From Pseudomonas sp. RIT-562 (GTDB lineage Bacteria > Pseudomonadota > Gammaproteobacteria > Pseudomonadales > Pseudomonadaceae), in contig NZ_JAPJIV010000023.1 of NCBI RefSeq assembly GCF_026241895.1, positions 57,643 through 121,642 of the forward strand: a DNA stretch of 64,000 bases, written 5' to 3'. How positions within the stretch are numbered: position 1 is the stretch's first letter; each line of letters opens with the position of its first letter. The translations under genes and the position numbers were made by a program. Under the pieces are notes generated by a model, which did not search any database, was not told the origin of the DNA, and saw only the letters and a list, made by a program, of their open reading frames with translations. Below, one piece after another: positions 17,124 through 25,162 of this stretch.

Positions 17124-18197
17124 ATGGCCGATACGCGGCGTTGGTTCTGGTTGGGTGGGGTAGTCCTGCTCTGCGCGTTTGTCTGGCTGTTGCATCCGAT
17201 CCTGACGCCGTTCCTGGTGGCGTTGCTGTTGGCCTATCTGTTCGATCCCCTGGTGGATCGGCTGGAGAGGGCCGGCCTGTCCCGAACCTGGGGCGTGATT
17301 GCGGTGTTCGCGCTGTTCACCTTAATAGTGACGGCGCTGCTGCTGGTACTGGTGCCGATGCTGGCCAAGCAAATGTTCCGTTTGTATGAGCTGGCGCCGC
17401 AGATGCTTGATTGGTTGCAGCACACCGCGTTGCCGTGGGCCCAGTCGAAGTTCGGGTTGTCGGACGGCTTCTGGAAGTTCGACAAGCTCAAGGCGGCGAT
17501 CAGCGAGCACATGGGCCAGACCACTGACATCGTCGGAGTGGTGCTGAGCCAGGCCACCGCTTCCAGCCTGGCGGTGATCGGCTGGCTGGCCAACCTGGTG
17601 CTGATTCCGGTAGTGAGCTTCTACCTGCTGCGGGATTGGGACCTGATGATGGCCAAGATCCGTAGCCTGCTGCCACGGGATCGTGAAGAGCGTGTGGTCA
17701 GCCTGGCAGGCGAGTGCCATGAAGTACTGGGCGCCTTCGTGCGTGGGCAATTGCTGGTGATGGTGGCGCTGGGCTTTATCTATGCAGCGGGCTTGATGCT
17801 GGTCGGCCTGGAGCTTGGCTTATTGATCGGCCTGATCGCAGGCCTGGCGGCCATCGTGCCGTACATGGGCTTTGTGATCGGTATCGGAGCTGCGTTGATT
17901 GCCGGGCTGTTCCAGTTTGGCGGCGACCTGTACCCAATGATCGGCATCGTTGCCGTCTTCATGGTGGGGCAGGCGCTGGAAGGTATGGTGCTGACGCCGT
18001 TGCTGGTGGGTGACCGGATCGGCCTGCACCCGGTAGCCGTGATATTTGCGATCCTTGCGGGCGGGGAGCTGTTCGGCTTCACCGGCATTCTGCTGGCCTT
18101 GCCGGTTGCTGCGGTGATCATGGTGCTGGTGCGGCACATGCATGATTTGTATAAGGATTCGGACATCTACAGCGGCGAGGACGAGCCCGAACTTTAG
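17124..18197 (+). CDS. AI-2E family transporter (UPF0118/PerM type permease)
   Basis: Polytopic inner-membrane protein (357 aa) with the family pattern: two early helices (WFWLGGVVLLCAFVWLLHP, FLVALLLAYLFDPLVDRLER), a long amphipathic/soluble insert, then PVVSFYLLRDWD and the carboxy-terminal block GLIAGLAAIVPYMGFVIGIG and LLALPVAAVIMVLVRH. Members have been described as autoinducer-2 exporters or Na+/H+ antiporters; neither activity can be read from sequence. Good SD (AGGAG) nine bases before ATG. Lies downstream of the DUF2066 gene and 228 bases before hda. Confidence 0.87.
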   Translation: MADTRRWFWLGGVVLLCAFVWLLHPILTPFLVALLLAYLFDPLVDRLERAGLSRTWGVIAVFALFTLIVTALLLVLVPMLAKQMFRLYELAPQMLDWLQHTALPWAQSKFGLSDGFWKFDKLKAAISEHMGQTTDIVGVVLSQATASSLAVIGWLANLVLIPVVSFYLLRDWDLMMAKIRSLLPRDREERVVSLAGECHEVLGAFVRGQLLVMVALGFIYAAGLMLVGLELGLLIGLIAGLAAIVPYMGFVIGIGAALIAGLFQFGGDLYPMIGIVAVFMVGQALEGMVLTPLLVGDRIGLHPVAVIFAILAGGELFGFTGILLALPVAAVIMVLVRHMHDLYKDSDIYSGEDEPEL

Positions 18198-18425
18198 GCT
18201 GCGTCATCGAGGCGCTCTACCTGCCCGGTCCTGTACCTGGCGGTGGGTGGCGGGTGTACAACACCCGCCCCCAGCGCCAGAGAATCCGTCACTAAACCGG
18301 CAAGTTAACGCAAACCTTTGATTTTGCTTGTGGTCTGTCGCATTGTGCGGTCAGCCTCACGGGTATAAACTTCGCAAACTTTACACAGAGGCCACTAACG
18401 GTTCCGTCGGAACTGTTCAGTCAGC

Positions 18426-19130
18426 ATGAAACCGATTCAGCTGCCCCTAGGTGTGCGTCTGCGTGATGACGCCACCTTTATCAACTATTACCCAGGCGCC
18501 AATGCCGCTGCACTCGGCTATGTCGAGCGACTCTGCGAAGCCGACGCCGGCTGGACCGAAAGCTTGATTTACCTGTGGGGCAAGGACGGCGTCGGGCGTA
18601 CGCACTTGCTGCAAGCCGCCTGCCTGCGCTTCGAGCAGCTGGGCGAGCCGGCGGTGTATCTGCCGTTGGCCGAGCTGCTGGACCGCGGAATCGGAATTCT
18701 CGATAACCTCGAACAATACGAACTGGTCTGCCTGGATGATCTTCAGGCGGTGGCTGGACGTGCGGATTGGGAAGAGGCGCTGTTCCATCTGTTCAACCGC
18801 CTGCGCGACAGTGGACGACGCCTGTTGATCGCCGCATCGACCTCCCCGCGGGAGCTGCCAGTGAAGCTGGCGGACCTCAAATCGCGATTGACCCTGGCCC
18901 TGATATTCCAGATGCGTCCCCTGTCCGACGAAGACAAGTTGCGCGCTTTGCAATTGCGCGCATCACGGCGCGGCTTGCACCTCACCGATGAGGTCGGGCA
19001 CTTCATCCTCACTCGCGGCACCCGCAGCATGAGTGCATTGTTCGAGTTGCTTGAGCAGCTGGATCAGGCGTCCCTGCAGGCGCAGCGCAAGCTGACCATT
19101 CCGTTTCTGAAAGAGACATTGGGCTGGTAA
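18426..19130 (+). CDS. hda: DnaA regulatory inactivator Hda
   Basis: DnaA-like AAA+ protein (234 aa) that, bound to the sliding clamp, promotes hydrolysis of DnaA-ATP and so limits re-initiation. The amino-terminal clamp-binding motif is visible in MKPIQLPLGVRL. The P-loop reads WGKDGVGRTHLLQA, with Arg in place of the usual Walker A Lys, as in other Hda proteins. Walker B is LVCLDDLQAVAG; the sensor/Arg-finger region follows in SRLTLALIFQMRPLSDEDK. It lacks DnaA's helix-turn-helix, as expected. The 228-base upstream gap likely holds its own promoter. Confidence 0.95.
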   Translation: MKPIQLPLGVRLRDDATFINYYPGANAAALGYVERLCEADAGWTESLIYLWGKDGVGRTHLLQAACLRFEQLGEPAVYLPLAELLDRGIGILDNLEQYELVCLDDLQAVAGRADWEEALFHLFNRLRDSGRRLLIAASTSPRELPVKLADLKSRLTLALIFQMRPLSDEDKLRALQLRASRRGLHLTDEVGHFILTRGTRSMSALFELLEQLDQASLQAQRKLTIPFLKETLGW

Positions 19131-19343
19131 AACCCAAGCCCTACAGGCCTTTTGCTGCTTTTCAGACGTGAAAAAATCCGCTTTCCTACAAGGTGTAGGC
19201 CGCGCGGGTGTCTAAATGGGGCATTAGCGCTTAGATGAAATCGCGAAACCGAAAAGTCACATAAAGTTCGATTGAATTTGCAAATGAGGATGATAGCGGG
19301 CATAGTCTCGGCTTCTTTACAACTATCAGCCACGGTCGTGCCC

Positions 19344-19985
19344 ATGCTAAATCGCTTCGCACCCCTCGTGCCTCTCGCACTCGTTACCCTGTTGTTCGGC
19401 TGCGCCGCTCACTCTCCAGTTTCCGAGCCAGCGCCCCAGCAACCGGTTAAATCTGCCGTTACTGCCCAATCCTCTTCCGTTCGTTATCTGGAAACTCCAT
19501 TCCAGGAAGAGTCGGCGACCGAAAATCAGCTCGCCAGCTTCGCTGACGGCAAGTCGTACCAGCTGCCAGTCCTGGCAGACAGCATCCTCGAACGCGGCAT
19601 GTCCCTCATCGGTACTCGTTACCGTTTCGGCGGTACCTCTGAAGCCGGCTTCGACTGCAGTGGCTTCATCGGCTATCTGTTCCGTGAAGAGGCCGGCATG
19701 AACCTGCCGCGCTCGACCCGGGAAATGATCAACGTGGATGCGCCGCTGGTTTCGCGCAGCAACCTCAAGCCGGGTGACCTGCTGTTCTTCGCTACCAATG
19801 GTCGTCGCGGCCGCGTCAGCCATGCCGGCATCTACCTCGGCGATGATCAGTTCATCCACTCCAGCAGCCGCCGTAGTGGTGGGGTTCGGGTTGATAGCTT
19901 GGGCGACAGCTACTGGAGCAAGACCTTCATCGAGGCCAAGCGCGCACTCGCGATGGCACCCACCATCGTCACCGCTCGCAAGTAA
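19344..19985 (+). CDS. NlpC/P60 (C40) peptidase lipoprotein, copy 1
   Basis: Predicted cell-wall hydrolase (213 aa) anchored as a lipoprotein. The ATG at 19344 gives the signal MLNRFAPLVPLALVTLLFGC with lipobox LFGC; an upstream in-frame ATG at 19272 would bury it. The catalytic domain starts about residue 95 with the Cys motif FGGTSEAGFDCSGFIGYLF and has the His motif RVSHAGIYLGDDQFIHSSS; the polar third residue is the His in FIHSS. These enzymes cut peptidoglycan stem peptides (Spr/MepS-type). A paralogue follows 166 bases downstream after a terminator. Confidence 0.9.
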   Translation: MLNRFAPLVPLALVTLLFGCAAHSPVSEPAPQQPVKSAVTAQSSSVRYLETPFQEESATENQLASFADGKSYQLPVLADSILERGMSLIGTRYRFGGTSEAGFDCSGFIGYLFREEAGMNLPRSTREMINVDAPLVSRSNLKPGDLLFFATNGRRGRVSHAGIYLGDDQFIHSSSRRSGGVRVDSLGDSYWSKTFIEAKRALAMAPTIVTARK

Positions 19986-20068
19986 GCCTACAGTTTGTAA
20001 GGCGAACTTAAAGTCTTACTTGAAGTTTGCTGTATAGCGTCTAGAATCCTGATCTATTATTGATGGCT

Positions 20069-20102
20069 AACCGCCTGCGCACTGCGCCGGCGGTTTTCTT
20101 TT
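20069..20102 (+). terminator. Terminator between the two NlpC/P60 genes
   Basis: Stem AACCGCC / GGCGGTT around TGCGCACTGCGCC, followed by TTTCTTTTC; about 85 bases after the first peptidase stop and 50 before the next start, so it separates the two transcripts. Confidence 0.75.
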
Positions 20103-20150
20103 CTGCCGTCCCGGTAGAAGTAGCCCCAGCCAGATCAGGGTGTTCTGTAA

Positions 20151-20693
20151 ATGAAGACGTCGGCCCGCCTTGTACTCTTGATCACCGCAGCGCTGCTCAG
20201 CGCCTGCGCCAGCCGCACTCCGCCGCCCGCTCCGGCGCCGGTCGTTCGCGCTCCTCTGGTTTTTGGTCCTGCCCAACCGTTTTCGCCTGAAGCCGAAGAT
20301 GTGCTGTTTCGCGCGCTGGGTTTGGTCGGCACGCCTTATCGCTGGGGTGGCAACACTCCGGATTCGGGGTTTGATTGCAGTGGGTTGATTGGCTACGTCT
20401 ACCGCGATGTCGCCGGGATCATGCTGCCGCGTACGACTCGCGAGATGATCGGCATGCAGGCGGCCAGTGTCGGCAAGGAAGGGTTGCAAACCGGCGACCT
20501 GATTTTCTTTGCCACCAATGGTGGCTCGCAGGTCAGTCATGCCGGGATTTATGTCGGCGAAGGGCGCTTTGTGCACGCGCCGGCTACGGGCGGTACGGTC
20601 AAGCTGGATAGTCTTTCCAAGGCTTATTGGCAGAAAGCTTATCTGAGTGCCAAGCGAGTGTTGCAGCCGGAGCATTTGGCGCGTAATCCCTGA
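20151..20693 (+). CDS. NlpC/P60 (C40) peptidase lipoprotein, copy 2
   Basis: Second, shorter C40 peptidase (180 aa) with lipoprotein signal MKTSARLVLLITAALLSAC (lipobox LSAC). Catalytic motifs WGGNTPDSGFDCSGLIGYVY (Cys) and QVSHAGIYVGEGRFVHAPA (His) match copy 1 closely; the linker between lipid anchor and domain is only about 30 residues instead of about 75. The size difference implies that the two reach different depths from the membrane. Old tandem duplication is the simplest origin. Confidence 0.9.
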   Translation: MKTSARLVLLITAALLSACASRTPPPAPAPVVRAPLVFGPAQPFSPEAEDVLFRALGLVGTPYRWGGNTPDSGFDCSGLIGYVYRDVAGIMLPRTTREMIGMQAASVGKEGLQTGDLIFFATNGGSQVSHAGIYVGEGRFVHAPATGGTVKLDSLSKAYWQKAYLSAKRVLQPEHLARNP

Positions 20694-20708
20694 CTGACCC
20701 GACAAACT

Positions 20709-20732
20709 GTGGGAGCAAAGATTGCTCCCACA
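20709..20732. terminator. Short hairpin between convergent genes
   Basis: TGTGGGAGCAA-AG-ATTGCTCCCACA: perfect 11-base arms between two convergent genes, no long T run. It resembles half of a REP (GTGGGAGC) and may serve as a 3'-end stabiliser or terminator for both. Confidence 0.6.
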
Positions 20733-20748
20733 CAGATCACCGCTGGGC

Positions 20749-22062
20749 TTATTTAGAAGCCGAAACCCGCCACACCTTGTTCCCTACATCATCGGCCACC
20801 AGCAAATCACCCTGCTGATCAATCACCACGCCCACCGGCCGGCCCATGGCTTTTTCGTCTTCATTGAGGAAGCCAGTCAGCACATCAATCGGCTGCCCGG
20901 TCGGTTTGCCGGCGCTGAACGGCACGAAGATCACCTTGTAGCCACTGTGCGGTTTGCGGTTCCATGAGCCATGCTGGCCGATGAATACGCCTTCTTTGAA
21001 TTGCGCCGGCAAAGTGTTGCCTTCTGCGAAGGTCAGCCCGAGCGATGCGGTGTGCGGGCCCACTGCGTAATCCGGGGCGATGGCCTTGGCCACCAGGTCG
21101 GGGTTCTGTGGCTCGACGCGGACATCCACGTGCTGGCCGTAGTAGCTGAAAGGCCAGCCGTAGAACGCTCCGTCCTTGACCGAGGTGATGTAGTCGGGCA
21201 CCAGGTCGCTGCCGATTTCGTCACGCTCGTTGACGGCAGTCCACAGGGCGCCGGTCTGCGGCTCCCAGGCCATGCCGTTGGGATTACGCAGGCCGGAAGC
21301 GAAGATCCGGTGATTGCCGGTGGCGCGGTCCACTTCCCAGATGGCGGCGCGGCCTTCTTCCTGGTCCATGCCGTTTTCCGCAACGTTGCTATTCGAACCC
21401 ACAGTGACGTACAGCTTGCTGCCGTCCTTGCTGGCAATCACGTTTTTCGTCCAGTGATGATTCAGGGTGCCGCCCGGCAGGTCGACGACCTTTATCGGTT
21501 GCGACTTGATCGCGGTATCGCCGCTTTCATAATGGAAGCGCAACAGCCGATCGGTGTCAGCGACATACAAGTCGTTGCCCACCAGGGTCATGCCAAACGG
21601 TGAGTTGAGGTTTTCCAAAAACACAGTGCGGGTCTCGGCGATGCCGTCGTGATCCTTGTCCCGCAGCAGCGTGATGCGGTTCGGGCTGGGAACGCCAGCA
21701 CCGGCGCGGCCCATGACTTTTTTCATGACCCAGCCCTTGATGCCTTTGCCGTCGTCCGGTTTGGGCGGGGCATTGGTTTCAGCCACCAGCACATCACCGT
21801 TGGGCAGCACGTAGAGCCAACGCGGGTGGTCGAGGCCTTCGGCGAAGGCGGCCACTTGCGTGCCAGCCGCGGCGGTAGGCTTGGCACCGTCCGGCCAGCC
21901 GACTGCAGGGGCGATGTTCACTGTGGGCATCAGGGTCTTGTTCGGTTCCGGCAATTTGGGTGACGGGCCGGTGCCGTCGGAGACTTGCAGGCTGGAGGTT
22001 TCACCGCAGGCGGCGAGTCCTCCGGCGAGCGCGATGACAAAAACTAGCTGGGGCTTGCGCAT
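20749..22062 (-). CDS. PQQ-dependent sugar (sorbosone-type) dehydrogenase lipoprotein
   Basis: Six-bladed beta-propeller oxidoreductase (437 aa) of the soluble glucose/sorbosone dehydrogenase family. The start at 22062 has AAGG upstream and gives signal MRKPQLVFVIALAGGLAAC with lipobox LAAC. Propeller motifs: FAEGLDHPRWLYVLPNGDVL (first blade, His), LNHHWTKNVIASKDGSKLYV (catalytic-type His), IFASGLRNPNGMAWEP (conserved Arg-Asn) and GVFIGQHGSWNRKPHSGYKV. Likely periplasmic and dependent on PQQ; substrate unknown. It is divergent from the cobalamin operon. Confidence 0.87.
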   Translation of the reverse strand: MRKPQLVFVIALAGGLAACGETSSLQVSDGTGPSPKLPEPNKTLMPTVNIAPAVGWPDGAKPTAAAGTQVAAFAEGLDHPRWLYVLPNGDVLVAETNAPPKPDDGKGIKGWVMKKVMGRAGAGVPSPNRITLLRDKDHDGIAETRTVFLENLNSPFGMTLVGNDLYVADTDRLLRFHYESGDTAIKSQPIKVVDLPGGTLNHHWTKNVIASKDGSKLYVTVGSNSNVAENGMDQEEGRAAIWEVDRATGNHRIFASGLRNPNGMAWEPQTGALWTAVNERDEIGSDLVPDYITSVKDGAFYGWPFSYYGQHVDVRVEPQNPDLVAKAIAPDYAVGPHTASLGLTFAEGNTLPAQFKEGVFIGQHGSWNRKPHSGYKVIFVPFSAGKPTGQPIDVLTGFLNEDEKAMGRPVGVVIDQQGDLLVADDVGNKVWRVSASK

Positions 22063-22202
22063 GCTGACCTTCCCTATGAATGCATTGACCTGATTAGTAG
22101 AGAAGCGCAAATGCGCGATGGTTCAACGGGGGGCAATCAATTGCGCCCGCCAGGCCTGACTTTAATTGACGCTCCCCCCCCAACCCTCTAACCTTCGCCG
22201 CT

Positions 22203-22415
22203 TGTTTCAGGTGCCCTGTGACGTGGTCGACAGGGTGAAACAGGGAAGCCGGTGAGTGATCACTCCATAACAGGAATGAGCATGATCCCGGCGCTGCCCC
22301 CGCAACGGTAAATGAGTAAAGACTGCGCCTTGTGCCACTGTGTCGAGCCATCGGCATGGGAAGGCGCGCAGTCAGGCCAATAGCCGCTCATGAGCCCGGA
22401 GACCGGCCTGATTCA
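22203..22415 (+). promoter_or_regulatory. Cobalamin (adenosylcobalamin) riboswitch
   Basis: Long structured leader before cobO with the conserved pieces of the B12 riboswitch: GTGAAACAGGGAAGCCGGTG at 22235-22254, the core GCTGCCCCCGCAACGGTAA at 22293-22311, and the 3' closing segment CATGAGCCCGGAGACCGGCC at 22389-22408. Between them lies the species-variable GACTGCGCC/GGCGCGCAGTC stem (22321 and 22363). It ends about 90 bases before cobO. By established knowledge, binding of adenosylcobalamin represses the downstream genes, which fits a biosynthetic operon. Confidence 0.95.
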
Positions 22416-22506
22416 TCCAGCGGCATCACGGTGGGCGATGCCAGGCTTCTTGCCGTCTATTCTTGTGCCTGCCCGCCGTTATCCAGCCCCAACGGAGAGC
22501 TTCCCC

Positions 22507-23118
22507 ATGACTGATACCCCCGACCGTGACGAACGCCACCTGGCGCGCATGTTGCGCAAAAAAGCCGTGATCGACGAGCGCATCGCCAACTCCCCAAATG
22601 AATGTGGCTTGCTGCTGGTGCTCACCGGCAACGGCAAGGGCAAAAGCAGCTCGGCGTTCGGCATGCTCGCGCGTTCCATGGGCCATGGCATGCAGTGCGG
22701 CGTGGTGCAGTTCATCAAGGGCCGTAACAGTACCGGTGAAGAGCTGTTCTTCCGGCGTTTCCCGGAGCAGGTGCGGTTTCATGTGATGGGCGAAGGTTTC
22801 ACTTGGGAAACCCAGGATCGCCAGCGCGATATCGCTGCTGCCGAAGCGGCGTGGGCGGTGTCCCGCGAGTTGCTGCAAGACCCGTCGATCGGCCTGGTGG
22901 TGCTGGATGAATTGAATATCGCGCTCAAGCACGGTTACCTCGATCTCGATCAGGTTCTCAGTGATCTGCAGGCCCGTCCGCCAATGCAGCACGTAGTGGT
23001 GACCGGCCGCGGTGCCAAGCCCGAGATGATTGAGCTGGCCGACACCGTGACCGAGATGGGCGTGATCAAGCACGCGTTCCAGGCCGGGATCAAGGCGCAA
23101 AAAGGCGTCGAATTGTGA
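22507..23118 (+). CDS. cobO: Corrinoid adenosyltransferase (cob(I)yrinic acid a,c-diamide adenosyltransferase)
   Basis: ATP:cob(I)alamin adenosyltransferase of the CobO/BtuR class (203 aa), which adds the 5'-deoxyadenosyl ligand to the reduced corrinoid. The modified P-loop GNGKGKSSSAFGMLARSMGHG sits near residue 40, followed by VVQFIKGRNSTGEE, and the helix VLDELNIALKHGYLDLDQV and VVTGRGAKPEM complete the fold. ATG at 22507 is used because GGAGAG precedes it. First gene after the riboswitch; the stop overlaps cobB (GTGA). Confidence 0.95.
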   Translation: MTDTPDRDERHLARMLRKKAVIDERIANSPNECGLLLVLTGNGKGKSSSAFGMLARSMGHGMQCGVVQFIKGRNSTGEELFFRRFPEQVRFHVMGEGFTWETQDRQRDIAAAEAAWAVSRELLQDPSIGLVVLDELNIALKHGYLDLDQVLSDLQARPPMQHVVVTGRGAKPEMIELADTVTEMGVIKHAFQAGIKAQKGVEL

Positions 23119-24515
23119 GTCAGCCTCGTCATTGCCCGGCGGTATTGATTGCCGCTCCGGCTTCCGGCCAGGGCAAGACCACCGTGACTGCCGCGCTGGC
23201 CAGGTTGCATCGCAATCAGGGACGCAAGGTACGGGTGTTCAAGTGCGGCCCGGACTTTCTCGACCCGATGATTCTCGAGCGCGCCAGCGGTGCGCCGGTC
23301 TATCAACTGGACATGTGGATGGTCGGCGAGCAGGACAGTCGTCGCCTGTTGTGGGAAGCCGCGGGCGAGGCGGACCTGATCCTCATTGAAGGGGTGATGG
23401 GCTTGTTTGACGGCACACCTTCCAGCGCCGACCTCGCGCGGCATTTTGGCGTACCGGTGCTGGCAGTGATCGACGGCACCGCCATGGCGCAGACTTTTGG
23501 CGCCCTGGCCCTGGGGCTGGCGCGCTATCAAGCGGATTTGCCGTTCGCTGGCGTGCTGGCCAATCGGGTGGGCACCTTGCGTCATGCGCAGTTGCTTGAA
23601 GGCAGCCTGACTGAGGGGTTGCGCTGGTATGGCGCGTTGTCCCGGGAGACCGGGATCGAGCTGCCCAGTCGTCACCTCGGGCTGGTGCAGGCCAGCGAAT
23701 TGAACGACCTCGACCTGCGACTGGATGCCGCCGCGAACGCCTTGGCCGGTAGTTGTGAAGTGGCATTGCCGCCTGCAGTGGAATTTGCCGCGCCTGATGT
23801 GATTGTTGCCGAACCTTTGCTCGCCGGCGTGCGCATCGCCGTGGCCCGTGATGAGGCCTTCGCATTTACTTATGGTGCGAGCCTGGATTTGTTGCGGGCG
23901 ATGGGCGCCGAGTTGCGGTTTTTCTCGCCGATTCGTGATGCCTTGTTGCCCGAGGCGGACAGCCTTTACCTGCCAGGCGGTTACCCTGAATTGCACCATG
24001 CGGCGTTGGCTGCAAACACCTCGATGCTGGCGGCGATCCGCGCGCACCATGGCGCGGGCAAACCGCTGCTGGCGGAGTGCGGCGGGATGCTTTATCTGCT
24101 CGATTCGTTGACCGACGTCGACGGCACGCGTGCCGAGCTGGTGGGGTTGCTGGCGGGAGACGCGGTGATGCAAAAGCGTCTGGCTGCATTGGCCTTGCAG
24201 GAGGTGGAACTGCCTGAGGGGGCATTACGTGGGCACACCTACCATCACTCGCTGACCAGCACCGAGCTGGCACCGATTGCCCGTGGGCTGAGCCCGAATG
24301 GCGGACGTGGCGCGGAGGCGGTTTATCGTGAGGGGCGGATGACGGCTTCTTATGTGCACTTCTATTTTCCGTCGAATCCGGTGGCAGTGGCTGCGCTTTT
24401 TGCGCCTGACCTTGAGGCCGTTATCGCGAGCAAGCCCGCTCCCACAGAAGACGATGTGATGCCTGAAGAAATGCGATCGAAAGTGGGAGCGGGCTTGCTC
24501 GCGAAGAGGCCATGA
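23115..24515 (+). CDS. cobB: Cobyrinate a,c-diamide synthase (C-terminus encoded by a REPIN)
   Basis: ATP- and glutamine-dependent enzyme that amidates the a and c side chains of (hydrogeno)byrinate. Starts at GTG overlapping cobO. P-loop APASGQGKTTVTAALARLH (residues 14-32); the class I glutaminase triad Cys is in LLAECGGMLYLLDSL (near residue 323), His in HTYHHSL. The normal protein appears to end near FYFPSNPVAVAALFAPDL; from about residue 437 the frame reads through a REPIN (24423-24505) and yields VIASKPAPT ... VGAGLLAKRP before stopping inside the bluB start. The tail is therefore repeat-derived, about 30 residues, and unlikely to be needed for catalysis. Confidence 0.95.
   Translation: MSQPRHCPAVLIAAPASGQGKTTVTAALARLHRNQGRKVRVFKCGPDFLDPMILERASGAPVYQLDMWMVGEQDSRRLLWEAAGEADLILIEGVMGLFDGTPSSADLARHFGVPVLAVIDGTAMAQTFGALALGLARYQADLPFAGVLANRVGTLRHAQLLEGSLTEGLRWYGALSRETGIELPSRHLGLVQASELNDLDLRLDAAANALAGSCEVALPPAVEFAAPDVIVAEPLLAGVRIAVARDEAFAFTYGASLDLLRAMGAELRFFSPIRDALLPEADSLYLPGGYPELHHAALAANTSMLAAIRAHHGAGKPLLAECGGMLYLLDSLTDVDGTRAELVGLLAGDAVMQKRLAALALQEVELPEGALRGHTYHHSLTSTELAPIARGLSPNGGRGAEAVYREGRMTASYVHFYFPSNPVAVAALFAPDLEAVIASKPAPTEDDVMPEEMRSKVGAGLLAKRP
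24423..24505. repeat. REPIN inside the 3' end of cobB
   Basis: Inverted copies of the GTGGGAGCGGGCTTGCTCGC REP at 24423-24445 and 24483-24505. Unlike the other REPs here it lies in a coding frame: it forms the last ~30 codons of cobB, and its right end supplies GAAGAGG just before the bluB ATG at 24512. Confidence 0.92.
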
Positions 24516-25162
24516 CGGACACCGCATTCACCCAGGCCGAACGCGACGCAATCTACCGCGCCATCGCCGAACGCCGCGACATGCGCCACTTCAGCGGCGG
24601 CACCGTCGAGCCCGAGCTCCTGCGGCGCCTGCTCGAAGCCGCGCACCAGGCCCCCAGTGTCGGCCTGATGCAACCATGGCGCTTTATCCGCATCAGCGAT
24701 CGCAGCTTGCGCAGCCAGATCCAGTCCTTGGTTGAACAAGAGCGAATCCGCACCGCCGAAGCCCTGGGCGAGCGTACCGACGAGTTCATGAAGCTCAAGG
24801 TCGAAGGCATCAACGACTGTGCTGAAGTCCTGGTCGCCGCGCTGATGGACGATCGCGAACGCCACATCTTCGGCCGGCGCACCCTGCCGGAAATGGACAT
24901 CGCCTCGTTGTCCTGCGCGATCCAGAATCTGTGGCTGGCATCCCGTGCGGAAGGATTGGGCATGGGCTGGGTCTCGCTGTTCGAGCCGCAAGCCCTGGCT
25001 GATCTGCTCGGCATGCCGCCGGGCGCCAAACCGATGGCCGTGCTGTGCCTGGGACCGGTGCAAGAATTTTATCCAGCGCCGATGCTGGTACTCGAAGGCT
25101 GGGCGCAGGCGCGGCCGCTGGGTGAATTGCTGTATGAAAATCTCTGGGGAGTGAATCAATGA
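24512..25162 (+). CDS. bluB: 5,6-dimethylbenzimidazole synthase
   Basis: FMN 'destructase' of the nitroreductase fold (216 aa), which cleaves reduced flavin with O2 to make the lower ligand DMB of B12. Typical motifs are AIAERRDMRHFSGGTVEPEL at the flavin-binding amino terminus, APSVGLMQPWRFIRISD, and GLGMGWVSLFEPQALADLLG. BluB indicates that this organism makes its own aerobic lower ligand. Its start overlaps the cobB stop (ATGA), and the only ribosome-binding-like sequence, GAAGAGG, is part of the REPIN. Confidence 0.94.
   Translation: MTDTAFTQAERDAIYRAIAERRDMRHFSGGTVEPELLRRLLEAAHQAPSVGLMQPWRFIRISDRSLRSQIQSLVEQERIRTAEALGERTDEFMKLKVEGINDCAEVLVAALMDDRERHIFGRRTLPEMDIASLSCAIQNLWLASRAEGLGMGWVSLFEPQALADLLGMPPGAKPMAVLCLGPVQEFYPAPMLVLEGWAQARPLGELLYENLWGVNQ

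Noticed and set aside
18426..19130. A second dnaA or IstB/DnaC-type helper instead of Hda
   Set aside because: Length, the clamp-binding motif near the start and the GVGRTH P-loop fit Hda; DnaA domain IV is absent.
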